This document shows, piece after piece, positions 49,130-62,130 of a stretch of DNA of 64,000 nucleotides (positions are counted from its first letter, which is position 1; each line of letters starts with the position of its first letter). Made by a program: the position numbers and the translations under genes. The notes under the pieces are model-generated. The model did no database searches. It had not been told where the DNA came from and worked only from the letters and a program-made list of their open reading frames with translations. Source of the stretch: Pholis gunnellus (Eukaryota > Chordata > Actinopteri > Perciformes > Pholidae); the NCBI GenBank assembly GCA_910591455.2, contig OU342806.1, positions 21,642,535 to 21,706,534 of the forward strand. The letters run 5' to 3'.

Positions 49130-52100
49130 CTCGTAGAAAAGTATGTTAAAGGCGGATGTCTGCTTCAGCCCGTTTTAATGTTCCTGCGGCATAAACCAAC
49201 AACCATGTTGCCCAGATTAACTTCATTTAAAAATGTACTTTATTTCTTATTTTCGATTTGTAATATTTGAATTCATTTTGTCATTTAACGATCCTGTTGC
49301 GTATGTGTACATGTTATCTTAATGACTTATTTGTAGTTAGCGTTATTTTATTTATTTATTAATGTTTCCTGCGGAAATGACGTCTCACCTCTTCTGCACC
49401 TCCTCAGCTCCCGTAGTCCCGTCTTCTCCTCACAATGGTGTTTTGTATTGTTGAGGGAGCAGATGTGCAGAGAGAGTGAGACCAGAAGTCAACTTATATG
49501 TGTGCTATTGCTTTCTGCAGCAAATAAATGCTGGAAAAGCACCCTCTGAGTCGTCTCCTTCAATGCGCCTATCCAAGTCGGTTACACATTGTACAAAGCA
49601 AAATCACATTATTTAAAAATGACTTTCGGCCTGCAGCACACAATTACCTAATTGTCTCTGACAATAGGCAAATAACAGTATAACAGAAAACGCTGTGGAC
49701 TGTGACCAGAATCAATTGATAGTGTAAGTGTAGATATAGTTTACTTATATAAATAATTCCCTGGATGCTTAAACTACACTGCAGGCCTTAACCCAAAATG
49801 TTACCTTTGTGGGGACCGATTTTATTTTATTCTGGCAGTAATTCTGCGGTAAGTCCTCACAAAGTGATAAAAAAACGTAATGTCTACACACACAGACACA
49901 CACACGGCCAGGAATAAAAACGTGTGTCTGATTAGTCGACAGGTTTCCATTAAAAGCACATATTGGGCTTGCTGTGAACATATTTTAATCAGTGTTCTAC
50001 ATCAGTCTTCAGCCAATATTAAACTTTGAGTAACTCCTGCAGGTCAACAATGATATAATAAAATAATAGACGGGGGCATATGGTGAGATACTTTACTGTT
50101 CCTGTGGGGAAACGTATCTTGAATTCACAGCCCTGCTGATCCACCATAATTACAAACTACCATAAAACTACAGAAAAATCAATAGAGTGGCCAACCATCC
50201 AATCAATAACGATACATTCACCCATTCACACAACACTTCTAAATAGCCTTCTCATCCAGTCATTTACAACACACTGCTTGAGATGGAGACAAAAAGCATT
50301 CAAACACAAAGCCGAGTGGCGTGCCGTCTGCAAAGTCCATGATTTTCTCTATTAATCCAGACTCACTCTCATACCATGTGTTAGTATTAGAGACTACATT
50401 TTATTAAAGTGGGTTTGATGAGGTAAGTCCGTTAACTGCCTTGTTGCTATGGTTACCAGCAGTTTAACATTGACGTCTGATTGAAATGATCAAACGATTT
50501 CATGTTTAACGCCTAACAACATGCTGATCATAGATAGAATCAAATCTAGTCTCATCCTGTCCTCACAAATGCAGTACAACTTGTTTGTGGGTGTGTTTGT
50601 TTAGATGCAGCTGCGTGTGTGTGTGTGGACGCAGGTGTGTGTGGACATTGTGCTGTTAGGCTGGTGGACGTCTCTGTGGTGTCTGACAGATGGAGGCGGC
50701 ACGGAGGGCGGTTCGGATGGTGGTGGAGGGGGAGTTCTGTGTTCGACTCGACAGCTAATCTCTCACTCCTCCACCCGGGCACTCGGGGGACCACGCCACA
50801 TCACATTACTCAAACAGCACCCCCCCCACCTCCATCCGTCCTTTCGCCTGTCTGTCCACACCTACTGTACGTCTTTTCATGAATTGGATGAACCACTTCC
50901 TTTTGTCTTTTTGTCTCTGGATGTCTTTACTCACTCGTTGCTATTTTGAGAACAGCCCAAGCCCCATTTCTGTCAGGAAAAAACAACAACAAAGGATGAA
51001 AACAAGGGACCATTTGTCCAAAATGGTCGTTTGAAAAAAAAGACACAGGAAGACGAGACTTGAGCAGCTACACTGGAACACTAAAGAAGGTAGAAATAGA
51101 GCTAGACCCTGTTGTGATGAACCGAACCAGACTTCTTACCAGATGGTGGTGATGATGTACAATTACACTCCTGCAAACCAACATTTCTTGAAAAGAACAG
51201 GATGAGATTTAAACTTTCCTGTTGTTTGGGGGTTTCAGCTGCTCAAAAAACATTTGGAATAATCCTGAAAAGTATTGTCTTTCTAATATTTATTCATTTA
51301 ACTGTCTTGACAATAATTTAATTATCTTCATTTCATTTGAATTTAACTTGTTTTGCTCAGAAGGAATCACATTTAAAGACAATGAACATGATCACACTTA
51401 ATCGTCTGTAAATGTTAAAACAAACTTCCTCCGAGGACAGGTGGAGAAAATCTCCAGATTTGCAGAAGCAATTTAGAGAACCCTGCTGCCCGTAAGGTTC
51501 CTTGCTTCCACATACTGTATATTCATCCATCCATCAAGAACCTGAACCTTCACCCTACCACTCACTCTCCTCTTCCTCACTCTTCATTTTTCTCCACTTC
51601 TACTTCCCTGGCAGTTAGTTATGGGGCAATTAACCTTTTCTCGCTCAGTTCTCCTCACTTGAGGATAAACAATTAAAGGCAGTGTGTTCCTGGCAGACAC
51701 ACAGCACTCCTCTAATTTGATTACTCTGAAGATAAATTGGCAGTAAGGACCGAAGGGAATTCTTTAAACCAGGCACACCTTGGTCTGATGTTTGAGGTTT
51801 GACAGCATATCCATCCGTGCAGTATTTGTCTCCAGCTATAGCGCAGGGCTGCCATTTTGGTCGCATGGTCTCCGTTACGGCACAATGGTGCCAAACGCGA
51901 GATCCCTTTTAAAACCACAAACAATATTCAAGGTCTGTGAATAGTCGTGGGATATTCACGTTCACATCGTATCACGTCAGCCTTGCCGTTTCCCCCTGCT
52001 TCCAGTCGTTACGCTAAGCTAAGCTAACCACGTCCACACTCCAGCTCCTTACAGAACAAATTAATATAAGTCTGTCCTCTCTTCACTCTTGGACAGAAAG

Positions 52101-52362
52101 CAAATAGGCGTGTTTCTGGAAAATAATTCTACGTGAGTAAATGCACTTTATGAGTTTACTTTCATGCTCCTGACACTCGCTGCACTATAACTTACATGTC
52201 TTACGTTCATCTGATTTGCCTTTCAGATCGGCCTCAATGTCATGCAGTATGTAACAGTGTGGGATCCGTGTGTGCGTGTGTATGTGTGTGTTCCTAGAGG
52301 GCAGTTAGCTGTTACAGTCTTAATTACCTTACTTGGTCATTAGAGGTGTAATTCTGACCTCA

Positions 52363-52363
<1 letters not shown>
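49130..52363. other. intergenic, no gene recognised
   Basis: AT-rich sequence with short CA/GT runs (49887-49905, 50610-50645). No supported exon. The 114-codon frame at 50605-50949 has no domain. Confidence 0.4.

Positions 52364-52399
<36 letters not shown>
52364..52399. repeat. (CA)n microsatellite, 36 bp
   Basis: Eighteen CA units. An opposite-phase GT-rich stretch (52519-52570) follows within 150 bases, so the two could pair as a loose hairpin. Confidence 0.9.
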
Positions 52400-52401
<2 letters not shown>

Positions 52402-53156
52402 GACAGAGAGAGGTCCAGTATTTGCCCCAGGAGAATATATTGATAACTGTTATATTAATGGTGTCAGAGTTAGTGTCATTCAATTCTATCACCTCAGGGC
52501 TCCATGTTTCTAATACAGTGTGAGTGTGAGTGTGTGTGAGTGTGTGTGTGTGTGTGTGTGAGTGTGTGTGGTTGGTAGAAACATCGGGTTTCCATGTTTG
52601 TACCTGATGGGAGGTCGATCTTGTATTGATGTGTTCTTTGGCAGCGTGTGTGTGCACACGTGTCTGTACACTGTGGGGGGTTGGGGTTGCGATTTTGGCA
52701 TCATTCAAACACATGTGAGTGGGTGTGCGATAGCTGTGCTTTGTGTTAGTTTTGGATATGTTTTTGACAAGTTGTCGGTTGTTAGTCCGTTCACACGTTT
52801 GCAGAACAACTTGGGCAAAAGGAAACGCTGTGTTATCCCGCTACAAAAGTTTAGCCCAGCCTCAACCGTTACCACAATACAATGCGACATCCTGAGACAA
52901 GGCACTGCATTGACGCATGCAAGCACACATGCCTGGGAGAACGATTTCGTTACACGAACAATGTGTCTCCACTGTTTACCTTTTGCATTGTCGAGACGGA
53001 GGATAACGTTTGTGTAATTCTCCAGAGTCCCCGAGACTCTCAGTGTTGCGGTGAAGTGTTTGAAACCTTTGAGTTCTTGCATCTATGACTCCAACAAGCC
53101 TCATTATTTCATCATCTACATCGGCAATTTTTGAAGTCAATAACAGTGTTGCCCAG

Positions 53157-53178
53157 CCCCCCCCCCCCCCCCCCCCCC
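53157..53178. repeat. homopolymer C22
   Basis: Twenty-two C on the plus strand. Slippage-prone. Confidence 0.9.
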
Positions 53179-53635
53179 TCCAACACCCCTTATTACGATG
53201 GTTTCAGTGAGTTAGCTGCAGGCTACAACTTGAGCTCTGTCTTTTAGCCCATGTGTGTTTATATTTTGGCACATTGGCGACAATAAAAGTCTGCCGAAGT
53301 TAGCTGTTAGCAGTTCCTGTTTGCAGTGTACCAATGAATGTATACAGACAACTATCACAGCATTACTTTGATATGGAAGAACACCTAAACACGTTTATGG
53401 AGTTATAAGTTATAAGCTTTGTCTTTGGATTTCTGAGTGAATTTATGGACAGTTATTTGCAAAGGATAACAATAAAAGCAGTAAATAAGTTAAAGTAATG
53501 AATAAATTAAGAAGGAAGAGTAAAATAAACGAACAACTGCAAATGTAATGCAACCTTTATTGTACCCTGCTCACTCAAAAGAGTACATTTCCATGACATC
53601 AAGATTGCATTTAAGCAAGGTACAAGGTTTATTTA

Positions 53636-53668
53636 TTGCCCTTGCGCAAACCTGTTGCGCAAGGGCAA
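53636..53668. repeat. perfect inverted repeat, 14-bp arms, 5-base loop
   Basis: TTGCCCTTGCGCAA (53636-53649), loop ACCTG, then TTGCGCAAGGGCAA (53655-53668). The arms are exact complements and GC-rich in an AT-rich neighbourhood. No transcript context is visible. It is too short for a microRNA precursor. Confidence 0.85.
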
Positions 53669-53699
53669 GGGAAAATACACACAAAAATAAATTGTATAT

Positions 53700-54740
53700 A
53701 TATATATATATGTGTGTAATTGTAACAAATACCACATAGTGTTTTTACTATTGTATTTCTATTGAAACCGCAGGGTTATTACTTCAGAGAAAAGAATTGA
53801 CATCAATCTGAACTCCAACATTCAGTATTAATGTGAATGTCACTGTTGAATAAAGCAGATCTGCTCTGCAGGAGCAGCCGTGAACACGCATTATAACTCT
53901 GGTTACAATATAGGAATGTAATGTGTAATTTACATATGTAAAATCACCAATTGACTTTTGAAACCCATTTTATTATGACGGATATTTGCTGCTGCTGCAT
54001 ATTTCTGTGTTCTGGCACATCAGCTTATGTCACGTAGAATTGGACAATTTCAAAGATTTGTAGTTGTCCGGGGAAAAGGTCAATTGGAAATGACTCTCAT
54101 TACTTTCAGAGGATTGTTCGCCTGCGTGGTTCTTTGAGGGACTTGATGAATAGAATCAACTGATTCGACGAAAACATGATGGAGGAGAGGTACGACAGCT
54201 ATTCTGCAAGTTAAACACAAATCAAAATAAAATCAGCCTCCATTACAGTCAGCTTTTATTATCCAACCGTAGTGGTCATATGAACAACCACATTAATGTG
54301 ACTGCTCCTGTTCCACAACCTTTTCCAGGCAACCCATATCGAGAGCCATTAAACATGGAAACTCAACAAGGGAAATGTTAATGCTGCAGTCTTTATTCAA
54401 ATGAGCAGAAATGTCATATTGAATGTGATTTTATTTGTTTAAAAGAGCCCAGTTAAGATTTGTCTTTGTCTCATGGAAATGTAAAATGATTTGAGGTCAA
54501 TATAAAGCTTAGATATATGTTTGTATTTGATTGTGTAGTTTAGTTGTCTTGTGATCTGTCTTAACCCGACAGGTGTTTTCACTTATTTTGCCTGATGAGA
54601 TGTTTGGTTGACATCTGTGTCTCAGTTGTTGCTTGTCTCCCATCTGAGCGGATAAACATTTTTCCCCTCTTATTTACTGTCCACTAAAAAACGCGTCTCC
54701 GAAATGTCAACTTTTCATTCAAATTGTAAAAAATGACCTT
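53700..54740. other. intergenic, AT-rich, no gene recognised
   Basis: A short (TA)n at 53697-53710, otherwise nothing recognised. Confidence 0.4.
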
Positions 54741-54744
54741 GTTT

Positions 54745-55190
54745 TAAAGGGAACATATCGTGCTCATTTCCAGTTTCATTGCATTTGTTTTTTTTACTAG
54801 ATTATGTTTACACGCTTTGATGTTTAAAAAGCACATGAATATTGTATATTGTCTGAAATACTCCTTTTTAATGCCTGTTTCTTTAATCCCCCTTTCGAAA
54901 AAGCCCAGTCTGCTCTGATTGGCTAGTGAGAAACAATGAACAATTGTGGGTGTAGATACTCAGTAGGGATATATATTCAAAAGAGTCTGCATGTGATGTA
55001 GGAAGGGGAGGAGCCATATCAAGCCCCCAGGAAGGGCGCCGGGCTTTGAAGCTAATCTTGCATAGTGGCCAAACGGTGAAATTACAACTTCCATGTCGTT
55101 CATGTGATGCCATGGGAACAAAAAATATCCACTAATAGCCAAATTCTGACTAAATTCTTAACCAAAAGGCATCGGTGTGTAAACAGATGA
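54745..55190 (+). repeat. dispersed fish repeat (TTTAAAGGGAACATAT...CTGATTGG type)
   Basis: TTTTAAAGGGAACATATCGT, CTCATTTCCAGTTTCATTGC, CGAAAAAGCCCAGTCTGCTC and TGATTGGCTAGTGAGAAACA follow in the order I know from an abundant percomorph repeat. No coding region and no second copy in this window. The right edge is approximate. Confidence 0.5.
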
Positions 55191-56580
55191 TATCAGATAG
55201 AAATCATTCTTTAAATTGGTGAAAGTTGTCGAAATAGTTGTTTTCTAAACACATTTATTCATTCTTGATCGCAAATATGTGAGACAGTCGCAGCTTAATT
55301 TTCCCAGAACAAGGATGTTTTGATTTGTTTTAAACGTCTCTGCTGCTATTCTACTGCATGTCTACAAAGTGTTTGTTTTAATGCCAAATATATTTAGTCA
55401 TGATGACCAAACTTTTCCATCACATGACCGGTTTGTGAAGTGTCACTCTGCATCCTCACTGCAGCATGTATCTCTCCATGAAAGGCCAGAACAAACTGCT
55501 CTTTGAGCTGGCTCCTAATACATGTTGAATGATCATTAAGTGGATCTGGAGACATGTCACGATCTCCACAGCTGGACTAATGGAGCGGCGAGGTTGCCCT
55601 GTGCCCAATGCCTCCGTCCTCCTGCAGCTCTGACTCACTCTCATTAAAGTGCTGCCACAGCTGCTCAACTCCTGAACTCTGACGGCAGTCACGCTAACGT
55701 TGGGCCGCGTTCAAGCCAGGGCAGGGCGTTCACCGGGCGTGTGCACGGGGCTTCGGATAGTGTCTGTGCACTGTGCCTCTCAGTCCAGCTAATGCTGGGA
55801 GACGTGTACAGCTCTCCACCCTTATTTATTATGCAGCACCATAGATACTGGCACAGTAGGGGAGGGAAGGGAAAAAGTGAAAGAATATGCATACCTATGC
55901 TATTTGTCAAGTTCTTTACGAATCCATATTAAAAAAAAAAAAGAAGAAAACTCTGTTATGTGCTCCACAAACTGCATGCTGAAGCTAAATATTACACTTT
56001 GTTGAAATCTGTTAAATTATTTTGCAGTTTGATTCACTTCACTTACAGATTCTGGGTACATTTCAGATGAATTAGCATTTTGAATTTGCTTCAGCTCTGA
56101 CTGATGCGCATTAACTGGTTTCTCCGCAGAAGAGTGTCATGGGTATTGTAGTATTTGGAGCCATACCAAACTGACAGAGAAAACCTGATTTCTCAAAAAC
56201 TAACAACTGAAATCCTATGAGATTTCGCTGTCCAGGTGTTCCTGTAACAAAACAGAAAGGAGCATTCATCGCAGTGTTTGCATCGCTAATTCATGCTGCA
56301 ATTTGCACAGAAAAGGGGAACGAAGCAGAAAGAAAATGTTGACTTTGAATGAGGTCGGGGATGTGGAAAACCCTGTCTCTGAGAAGTTATATTTATGTAA
56401 AACTAATTTGCAACAGCGAAGATGAGGGAAACCTAATGTTTATCAAGTGAGCAAATGCTAATTAGCTTCTCTGTCAAATATTGCAAAAATGCTGATGCTG
56501 ATCACATCAGTAAGATATTCCCAGAAAACGCATTTCATTTGTTTCCTGCCATAACAACATATCTGTTTGAAGAGACTACA
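55191..56580. other. intergenic, no gene recognised
   Basis: No exon and no repeat identified. The area 55690-55830 is somewhat GC-richer and unique-looking. Confidence 0.4.
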
Positions 56581-56584
56581 GCAT

Positions 56585-56900
56585 TATTGGGCTTTTTGTG
56601 GTTATGTTTAGGCACGCACAGCCTTTGGTTATGGTGAGGAAAAGATCATGATCTGGTTTGATACAGATGACGCAACATATTTATCACATTGAACCAAAGC
56701 CACACTCTTTCCTAACCTTCACCAAAGTACTTCTGTTGCCTCAGTCAGGACTCAGGATGTGAGCCCCTGGACCTAAACGTTGCCTCTGAACATAACCCAG
56801 GCAGCGATTATGTTTGTCACCCCAAAGGAAAACAACTAAGTACTATGACATCATTTCTGGGAGACAACGTTGGGAGATGAGGGAAACATGAACGTCATCA
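56585..56900 (+). repeat. dispersed repeat family H, plus-oriented copy
   Basis: TTTGTGGTTATGTTTAGGCA, GGTTATGGTGAGGAAAAGAT, CATGATCTGGTTTGATACAG and TAACCTTCACCAAAGTACTT resemble a common fish repeat containing a GTTTAGGCAACAAAACCAC core. It is diverged. A related inverted fragment is at 41125-41365. Confidence 0.4.
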
Positions 56901-59250
56901 GAGTGAGGTGAACATCCGCTTGAAATGATGAGGTGGCTTACACTGCAGTTTAGGGTTTAGTTGCACTTTTGACCAGATTTCTTTTTATTATTTCTCTCGG
57001 CTGTACCGATTTCAGTTGTAAATGTAACGAACGTTTAAAATAATGATAACAAGAGCAACAGGCAGTTTTTGGATTGGAAGACAAATGTCTTTGACTTTTA
57101 TGTGAGCAGTTTCAAGTGCCACTAGCCCTCATAAAGTCTGTGCTTGTTACTGGAGAGCAGCTTGAAGTGTTTTTGGTGGCCTGAACCACACCTTGGTTGC
57201 GCAATAATAATAAAGAAAATCAAGGCACACCAAATGACTGTTTGCTTGAAAACGTCACACAGACATTTCAGCATTCTGATCATAGAGGAGATCTAGCAAA
57301 CGTAATGGGGTGTTACACTTGGCTCAAACTTCCTCCGCTGACACATCTTATCACACCATTAAGTGAATTTTAATGAAGGCATATTTTGGTTTAGATCTCA
57401 CGGAACATCGGAGTTCTCTCGGCAGCAGCCCGGCTGGTCGCCCTGTGGCTGCACAGCCCTCTCTGTGAATGTGGATGTTAGCCTGGTGTCAGCTGCGCTC
57501 TGGCTTCTGATTCTCACTTTATCACAACCAGAACCCACACAGCGGCCAGATCCCTGTGCGCATCACGCCTCATTTACAGTCGAACACTCACAAATCCAAG
57601 CTCAAGCCACGGTGGTGGAGCGTCTCCGCCTATGATCTGCGGTGACTCCACCTCCTTGAAATTGCTGCTGATACACGACTCCCCTTCCTGTGACCTTTGA
57701 CTCCCCATGTTTCACATGTTTGGTGAAGTGGGAGGACTAACAATATTTTAGATGTCCTTATGCACGTCATGCTCACGCTAATGGTTTCTTGCTTAAATGG
57801 AGGCTGATTCCATTAGCCTGCGAGTGATGGATGTGACCCTTGTGACGAGTTCCTGAGCATCAGTCGACACAGATTACATTATCCCAGACAGGCTCGTATG
57901 GTCAATCCATCTCTTTCCCTCAAGGTCTTACCATCCCTCTCCCATCTACACAAACACAATGGTTGTATTGGATTCATAACTGCAGCCGGGACAAGCAATT
58001 AGCGTCTGCTAACGCCGGACTGGTCGATTCGACTCAACTCCACCGCCCGTTTGCAGAGATGATAAAACGATCAATAGAGCTCTAGGAGACACCGGCATGA
58101 CATCATCACCCGGGGACATCTGATTCGTGTGGAGGCACATGCAACACAAGACACGAACGCCTCCACTTAATCCCTAGATTTTAATAGCTCAATCCCCAGC
58201 TGTGAGATCTCAGCAGAGCAGCACTGAGTGTTTAGAAGAGTCTTTTTTTTTTTTTTATGGACAGACCGTTTTTAATGAATGTTTTAGCAGAGCTGACAGG
58301 CTTTTGATTTGGATAGCTGGGATGGGTAAGGATGAATGATCTTATCAAATATTTGAGTTTTACGATCATCAGTCAACTGTTAAAAAAAACTACTCGGTGA
58401 ACAATAGCTAAGAAAAAAAGTATCTATAGCGTAGGTCTTTATAGATTAAACCTATTGATAGTCTTCCCCACAGTGGGTTTATATTCTTTCATTTACTTTG
58501 TTAAACTTGTGACGGTGTAAATACACGCCACGTTTCATGACTGGATAAGAGCTGCCATACAGTCACCATGTTCACATTCCTTCATTCAGTGGGACGCTGT
58601 GATCGTGGTGGGCAGATGGCTGCAATGGAAATTGCTTTGCTAGTTATTTAAAATACTACATTTTCCAAAAACAACAATGAATTGATCCCAACAACAAGTC
58701 TGTGTATCCAAAGCCTGATATCTCTTCTTCCTCTGTGCCATAGAGCTCCATTATTGTAAAAAAAGAAACAACAACACTATTATAAGTCACACTGTTGCAC
58801 TGGGTGGCATACTCCTTATGAACACACACCCTATAGTTTATCTCCAATCCCACATACACCACTGAAAATAGTCCCCAACAAATACACTATTTCCTCCAGT
58901 TTCTTTGCTAAAAAACTAAAGTGACCAGCTGTTTTAGGAAATGATTGAGCCTTAAAAAAAAAACAGCTACTAGAGCTTTTGACAATATCACACAGTCTCC
59001 ATCAGCAGATGCTTAGATGTCATTAAAATGTAGATGTTGAAACTTTCCTTTGGCATTCGGTGTAAAAAAGCACCTAATCTAAGGAATCTTCTTTAACGAG
59101 TTGTTGCCACATTGGGACATTCTGGCCTCCATAATCCTAAAATTCATATTATTTGGTACATTAACCAATAAAGGGAGAGGCCCATTTCTACCTGGCCACC
59201 TCTAGAATTTATTATAAAAAGAGAGAAAACTCCCCTGTGATTATTGCCAG
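56901..59250. other. intergenic, no gene recognised
   Basis: Includes a repeat-poor stretch at about 57730-58200 (GGAGGCTGATTCCATTAGCC, CACAGATTACATTATCCCAG) that could be regulatory. The 90-codon frame at 57363-57635 has no domain. Confidence 0.35.
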
Positions 59251-59256
59251 AGATGG

Positions 59257-59425
59257 GCAGTATTTCTATTACTTGTAATTGAAATACGTATTTCAATTAC
59301 TTTTGAGTATTTTGTAATTTGTATTTGATAGGGCCGATTAAAAATCTAACGTAATTTGTAACAAAATACTTTAGATTGGAGTAATTTTGTATTTAAAATA
59401 CTCAAAATACTTTCTCCACGAAACA
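59257..59425 (+). repeat. dispersed repeat (GATGGGCAGTATTT type)
   Basis: AGATGGGCAGTATTTCTATT followed by repeated AATAC/GTATTT words (GAAATACGTATTTCAATTAC, TTAAAATACTCAAAATACTT) forms an AT-rich, partly palindromic block known to me from fish genomes. TACGTA at about 59286 is the centre of a small palindrome, GAAATACGTATTTC. Confidence 0.45.
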
Positions 59426-59980
59426 AAAAACAGTTCACGAGTTCAGTCTTCAGATCTTCAAGTTCAACGGATTGTCTGTCAAGTAAAATATTGTATCTGA
59501 GTGTGACAGATGTCAACTAGCTTGATGTATAACGTATGCTGGGTCTGGCTACATAGCCTATTGTATATACATGGTGATGGTTATAATATCAAGCTAGCGA
59601 TCGATGCTAATATGCTAATGACGCTAGCATGCTGTCTAGGCTAGTGCATAGCCAGTGTTTAGCAAGTTAACTTATCAGTCGAGTAGCTAGCTATTTGAGC
59701 AAAGCAACTTCACGTGGAGAATCTCCAGAAACTGAGCAGAGTGGATCTGCTTCTGTGTTGAAGGCATAATGATATGAAATGTTCTTATTGTAGAACATAT
59801 GATGTGTCTACTGAACTAATCTACATCAAATTATTTTTATTAAACATGTTTCTTTTTGTTAACTTGTTTAGAACTTTTCTTCTTTTAGTATACAAGTGTT
59901 CATGACAATAAAATCTTAAACTGCCTTTAAATATTAGTCTTGGCCAATGTAAACATTAAGAATAAGCTTAAATAAATATG

Positions 59981-60042
59981 TTATATATTTGTAAACACAC
60001 ACTGCTATATATTTGTAAACACTGCTATATATTTGTAAACAC
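59981..60042. repeat. tandem 20-bp repeat, three units
   Basis: ACTGCTATATATTTGTAAAC is repeated exactly at 60001-60020 and 60021-60040, preceded by a partial unit (TTATATATTTGTAAACAC). Confidence 0.9.
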
Positions 60043-60109
60043 ATTTAGTGAAGCTTAAACCATATGCTATGTGCAGTAATCATAATATGTCTCTAAGTGT
60101 AAAGTCACA

Positions 60110-60607
60110 GAGTGAGGCAGTGTATTCCACCTGCGCAGGGCCCCCTCATTATCTAATACAAATCAGGAACCAGGTACTCCCCGGTCTTGCCACTGCCTGG
60201 TACAAAATAACAGTTTCGACTAAGAAGTAGTTAAGCGACCTTGGCTTTAGAATGAACTCTCAAACACACACACACACACACACTGATCTGACTCATCGCT
60301 GGAGCGGCTGGCTATCCGTGTGCCGGTGGGGACGGACATCCTGTGCACCAATGAGGCCCTCAGAAAGTTTAAACCAAGAGCCGCCTCCACCAATAGTCAA
60401 CCAATCACAAAATGCCCTTAAGAACATATAAATTATTGTGACTCCCCCTTGGGGAGCGCCTTTTTCTTTGCTGTCACAGATAGTTTTGATGAGGTCCGAG
60501 CTCGTATTGATCTGCTGCGTCAGAATACTCCTGTTATGAATAAACACTTTGTTCGATTTTAAGTATTTTGAGTTCAGTCTTGTCTGTGTCCTCTTTCATT
60601 AACACCA
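60110..60607 (+). mobile_element. LTR-like sequence, possible solo LTR
   Basis: The segment has an ordered promoter and polyadenylation layout on the plus strand: CCAATCACAAAATGCCC (CCAAT, about 60405), AACATATAAATTATTG (TATA-like, about 60424), then ATGAATAAACACTTTG (AATAAA at 60539-60544) and a TG-rich tail TTCAGTCTTGTCTGTGTCCTC. Such spacing is typical of U3-R-U5. I see no second LTR, primer-binding site or protein-coding interior, so a solo LTR is the simplest reading. The ends are not defined. Confidence 0.35.
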
Positions 60608-61877
60608 ACTAAAGTCCAAAGAACCTGAAATGTAGAGATGAGTATTGTTGAGGCTGAAGCTAGTGGAGGAATCGCAAGGCCGCTGCTGTGTTTACTTCAT
60701 ACTGCACAGGCGCATCTAAAAGTAACTCGTTCCGGTCCAAATTCAAAACAGTATTTAATTAAACAATGACGACTGTAAACTGATGATGACAATTACAACC
60801 TATAATACACTATCGATAGTATGCATCTCGAGAGCAGAGACCACGTGCAACTCCACTCACAGGCCCGACCAAGTCGGATCCTGCAAAGCGAACTACCATG
60901 GCCTGGCGCACGTCCTCGCAAACAGTCCTTTAATGTCCTTTGATGGTCGGAAAGTGTCCGAAATCTGTCGTAAAACACAAAGGCCGTCTTCTGGGGTCAG
61001 TGATTGGCTTCCAATCGCTCTGACGCCTCCTTCATCGATCCACTGCTCATCTCTGTGGCTGGCTCCTTGTGACATCACCTCTGACATCACCTCTGACCTG
61101 CCCTCTGTCCTGCGGCCGCATGGTGTTACCCAGGAGCCCTCTCTGTTGTTTTATGGCCGTCTGCTTCCTCATCAGTTGTCTCCGGTTCTCCTCCTCCTTC
61201 CTTGGCCATTTGTCCAGCACCTCTGTGTCCCCTTTGATGTCTCTGCCTCATGGCTCAGAACCCCATAACCTATGTGACTGTACTTTGGTTCAACACTTCC
61301 AATGATTATGTTAAGACTCCTACAAGTAAACTTATTGCAAACATATAATATCTTCTATAAGTAAACATCCTGTAAACCTATATTACATTCCATAAGTAAA
61401 TACATTGTGACTCTTAACATAATTTACATTCTCATCATTGTGACAATTTCATTCACCACTAGGGGTGCTATAAATTCTACTAAATAATGCTTTTAATTCT
61501 TAAATTCTCCACAGTATAGTGTCAGTAAGCCGTTGTAATGAAACATGTTGGTTAGATGTCTTTAGGAGAAGATATATCAACCAACATACTGTTGTCTGAG
61601 GTGCAGGGGAATGTGTCACAGACTTTCAGATGTGAAATAACTAAATAACATTACAATGAATGAGAGAGCTTTAGGGCTCTCTTAGTGTTTGGAGCTAAGT
61701 TGTATTTCCTAAACGTGCAAAAGGACTAAATATCTGTTTTAAGTTATCAATTTTGTATCAGAAGGCACATTTGTGAGGCTTATAAGGACTTAAGTGTGAA
61801 ATGTTTGCCTAAAGCAGAACAGCTGGAGGTCAGAGTGGGTGACATCAGCTGCTCCGCTATCGCCCCCTTCTGGCTTG
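60608..61877. other. intergenic, no gene recognised
   Basis: The 161-codon open frame at 60783-61268 shows no recognisable domain. It contains a short tandem (TGACATCACCTC repeated at 61068-61095). The rest is AT-rich. Confidence 0.4.
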
Positions 61878-62046
61878 GGCCCCGTTCCTCGTACGTGGTT
61901 CAACTAAGTCAATCAAATGTCCTATCATCCAGCTTAAATTAACCCGATGATTGATGTCAGGCTATCTCGGGTCCTCAAAGGCTGATCCGCGCTCAAACAA
62001 TCTCGTTAATTCGAACCAGAAACCATGATTTTCTAACAGTACAACG

Positions 62047-62130
62047 GCCAATAAACTCAAAGAAAGAGCCTCTTTTTTGTCCGCTGACGAGCAGGAGATG
62101 ATCATGAACGCATATGAGGGAGTTAAATGC
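62047..62130 (+). pseudogene. Harbinger Myb/SANT-like protein fragment, copy 2
   Basis: The frame reads ANKLKERASFLSADEQEMIM and then NAYEGVK, the start of the same domain as in copy 1, but jumps after NAYE to the last residues because of an internal deletion; the conserved ARQEAW part is gone. It is a dead remnant. Confidence 0.6.

Noticed and set aside
52364..52570. CA array and opposite GT-rich stretch as a structured RNA
   Set aside because: Such pairing follows trivially from two complementary microsatellites and carries no sign of selection.
52562..53082. 151- and 125-codon frames on opposite strands
   Set aside because: They overlap each other, have no recognisable motif and no splice or promoter support.
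60783..61268. 161-codon plus-strand frame
   Set aside because: No domain recognised; overlapped by minus-strand frames. It might derive from a retroelement interior but nothing in it supports that.
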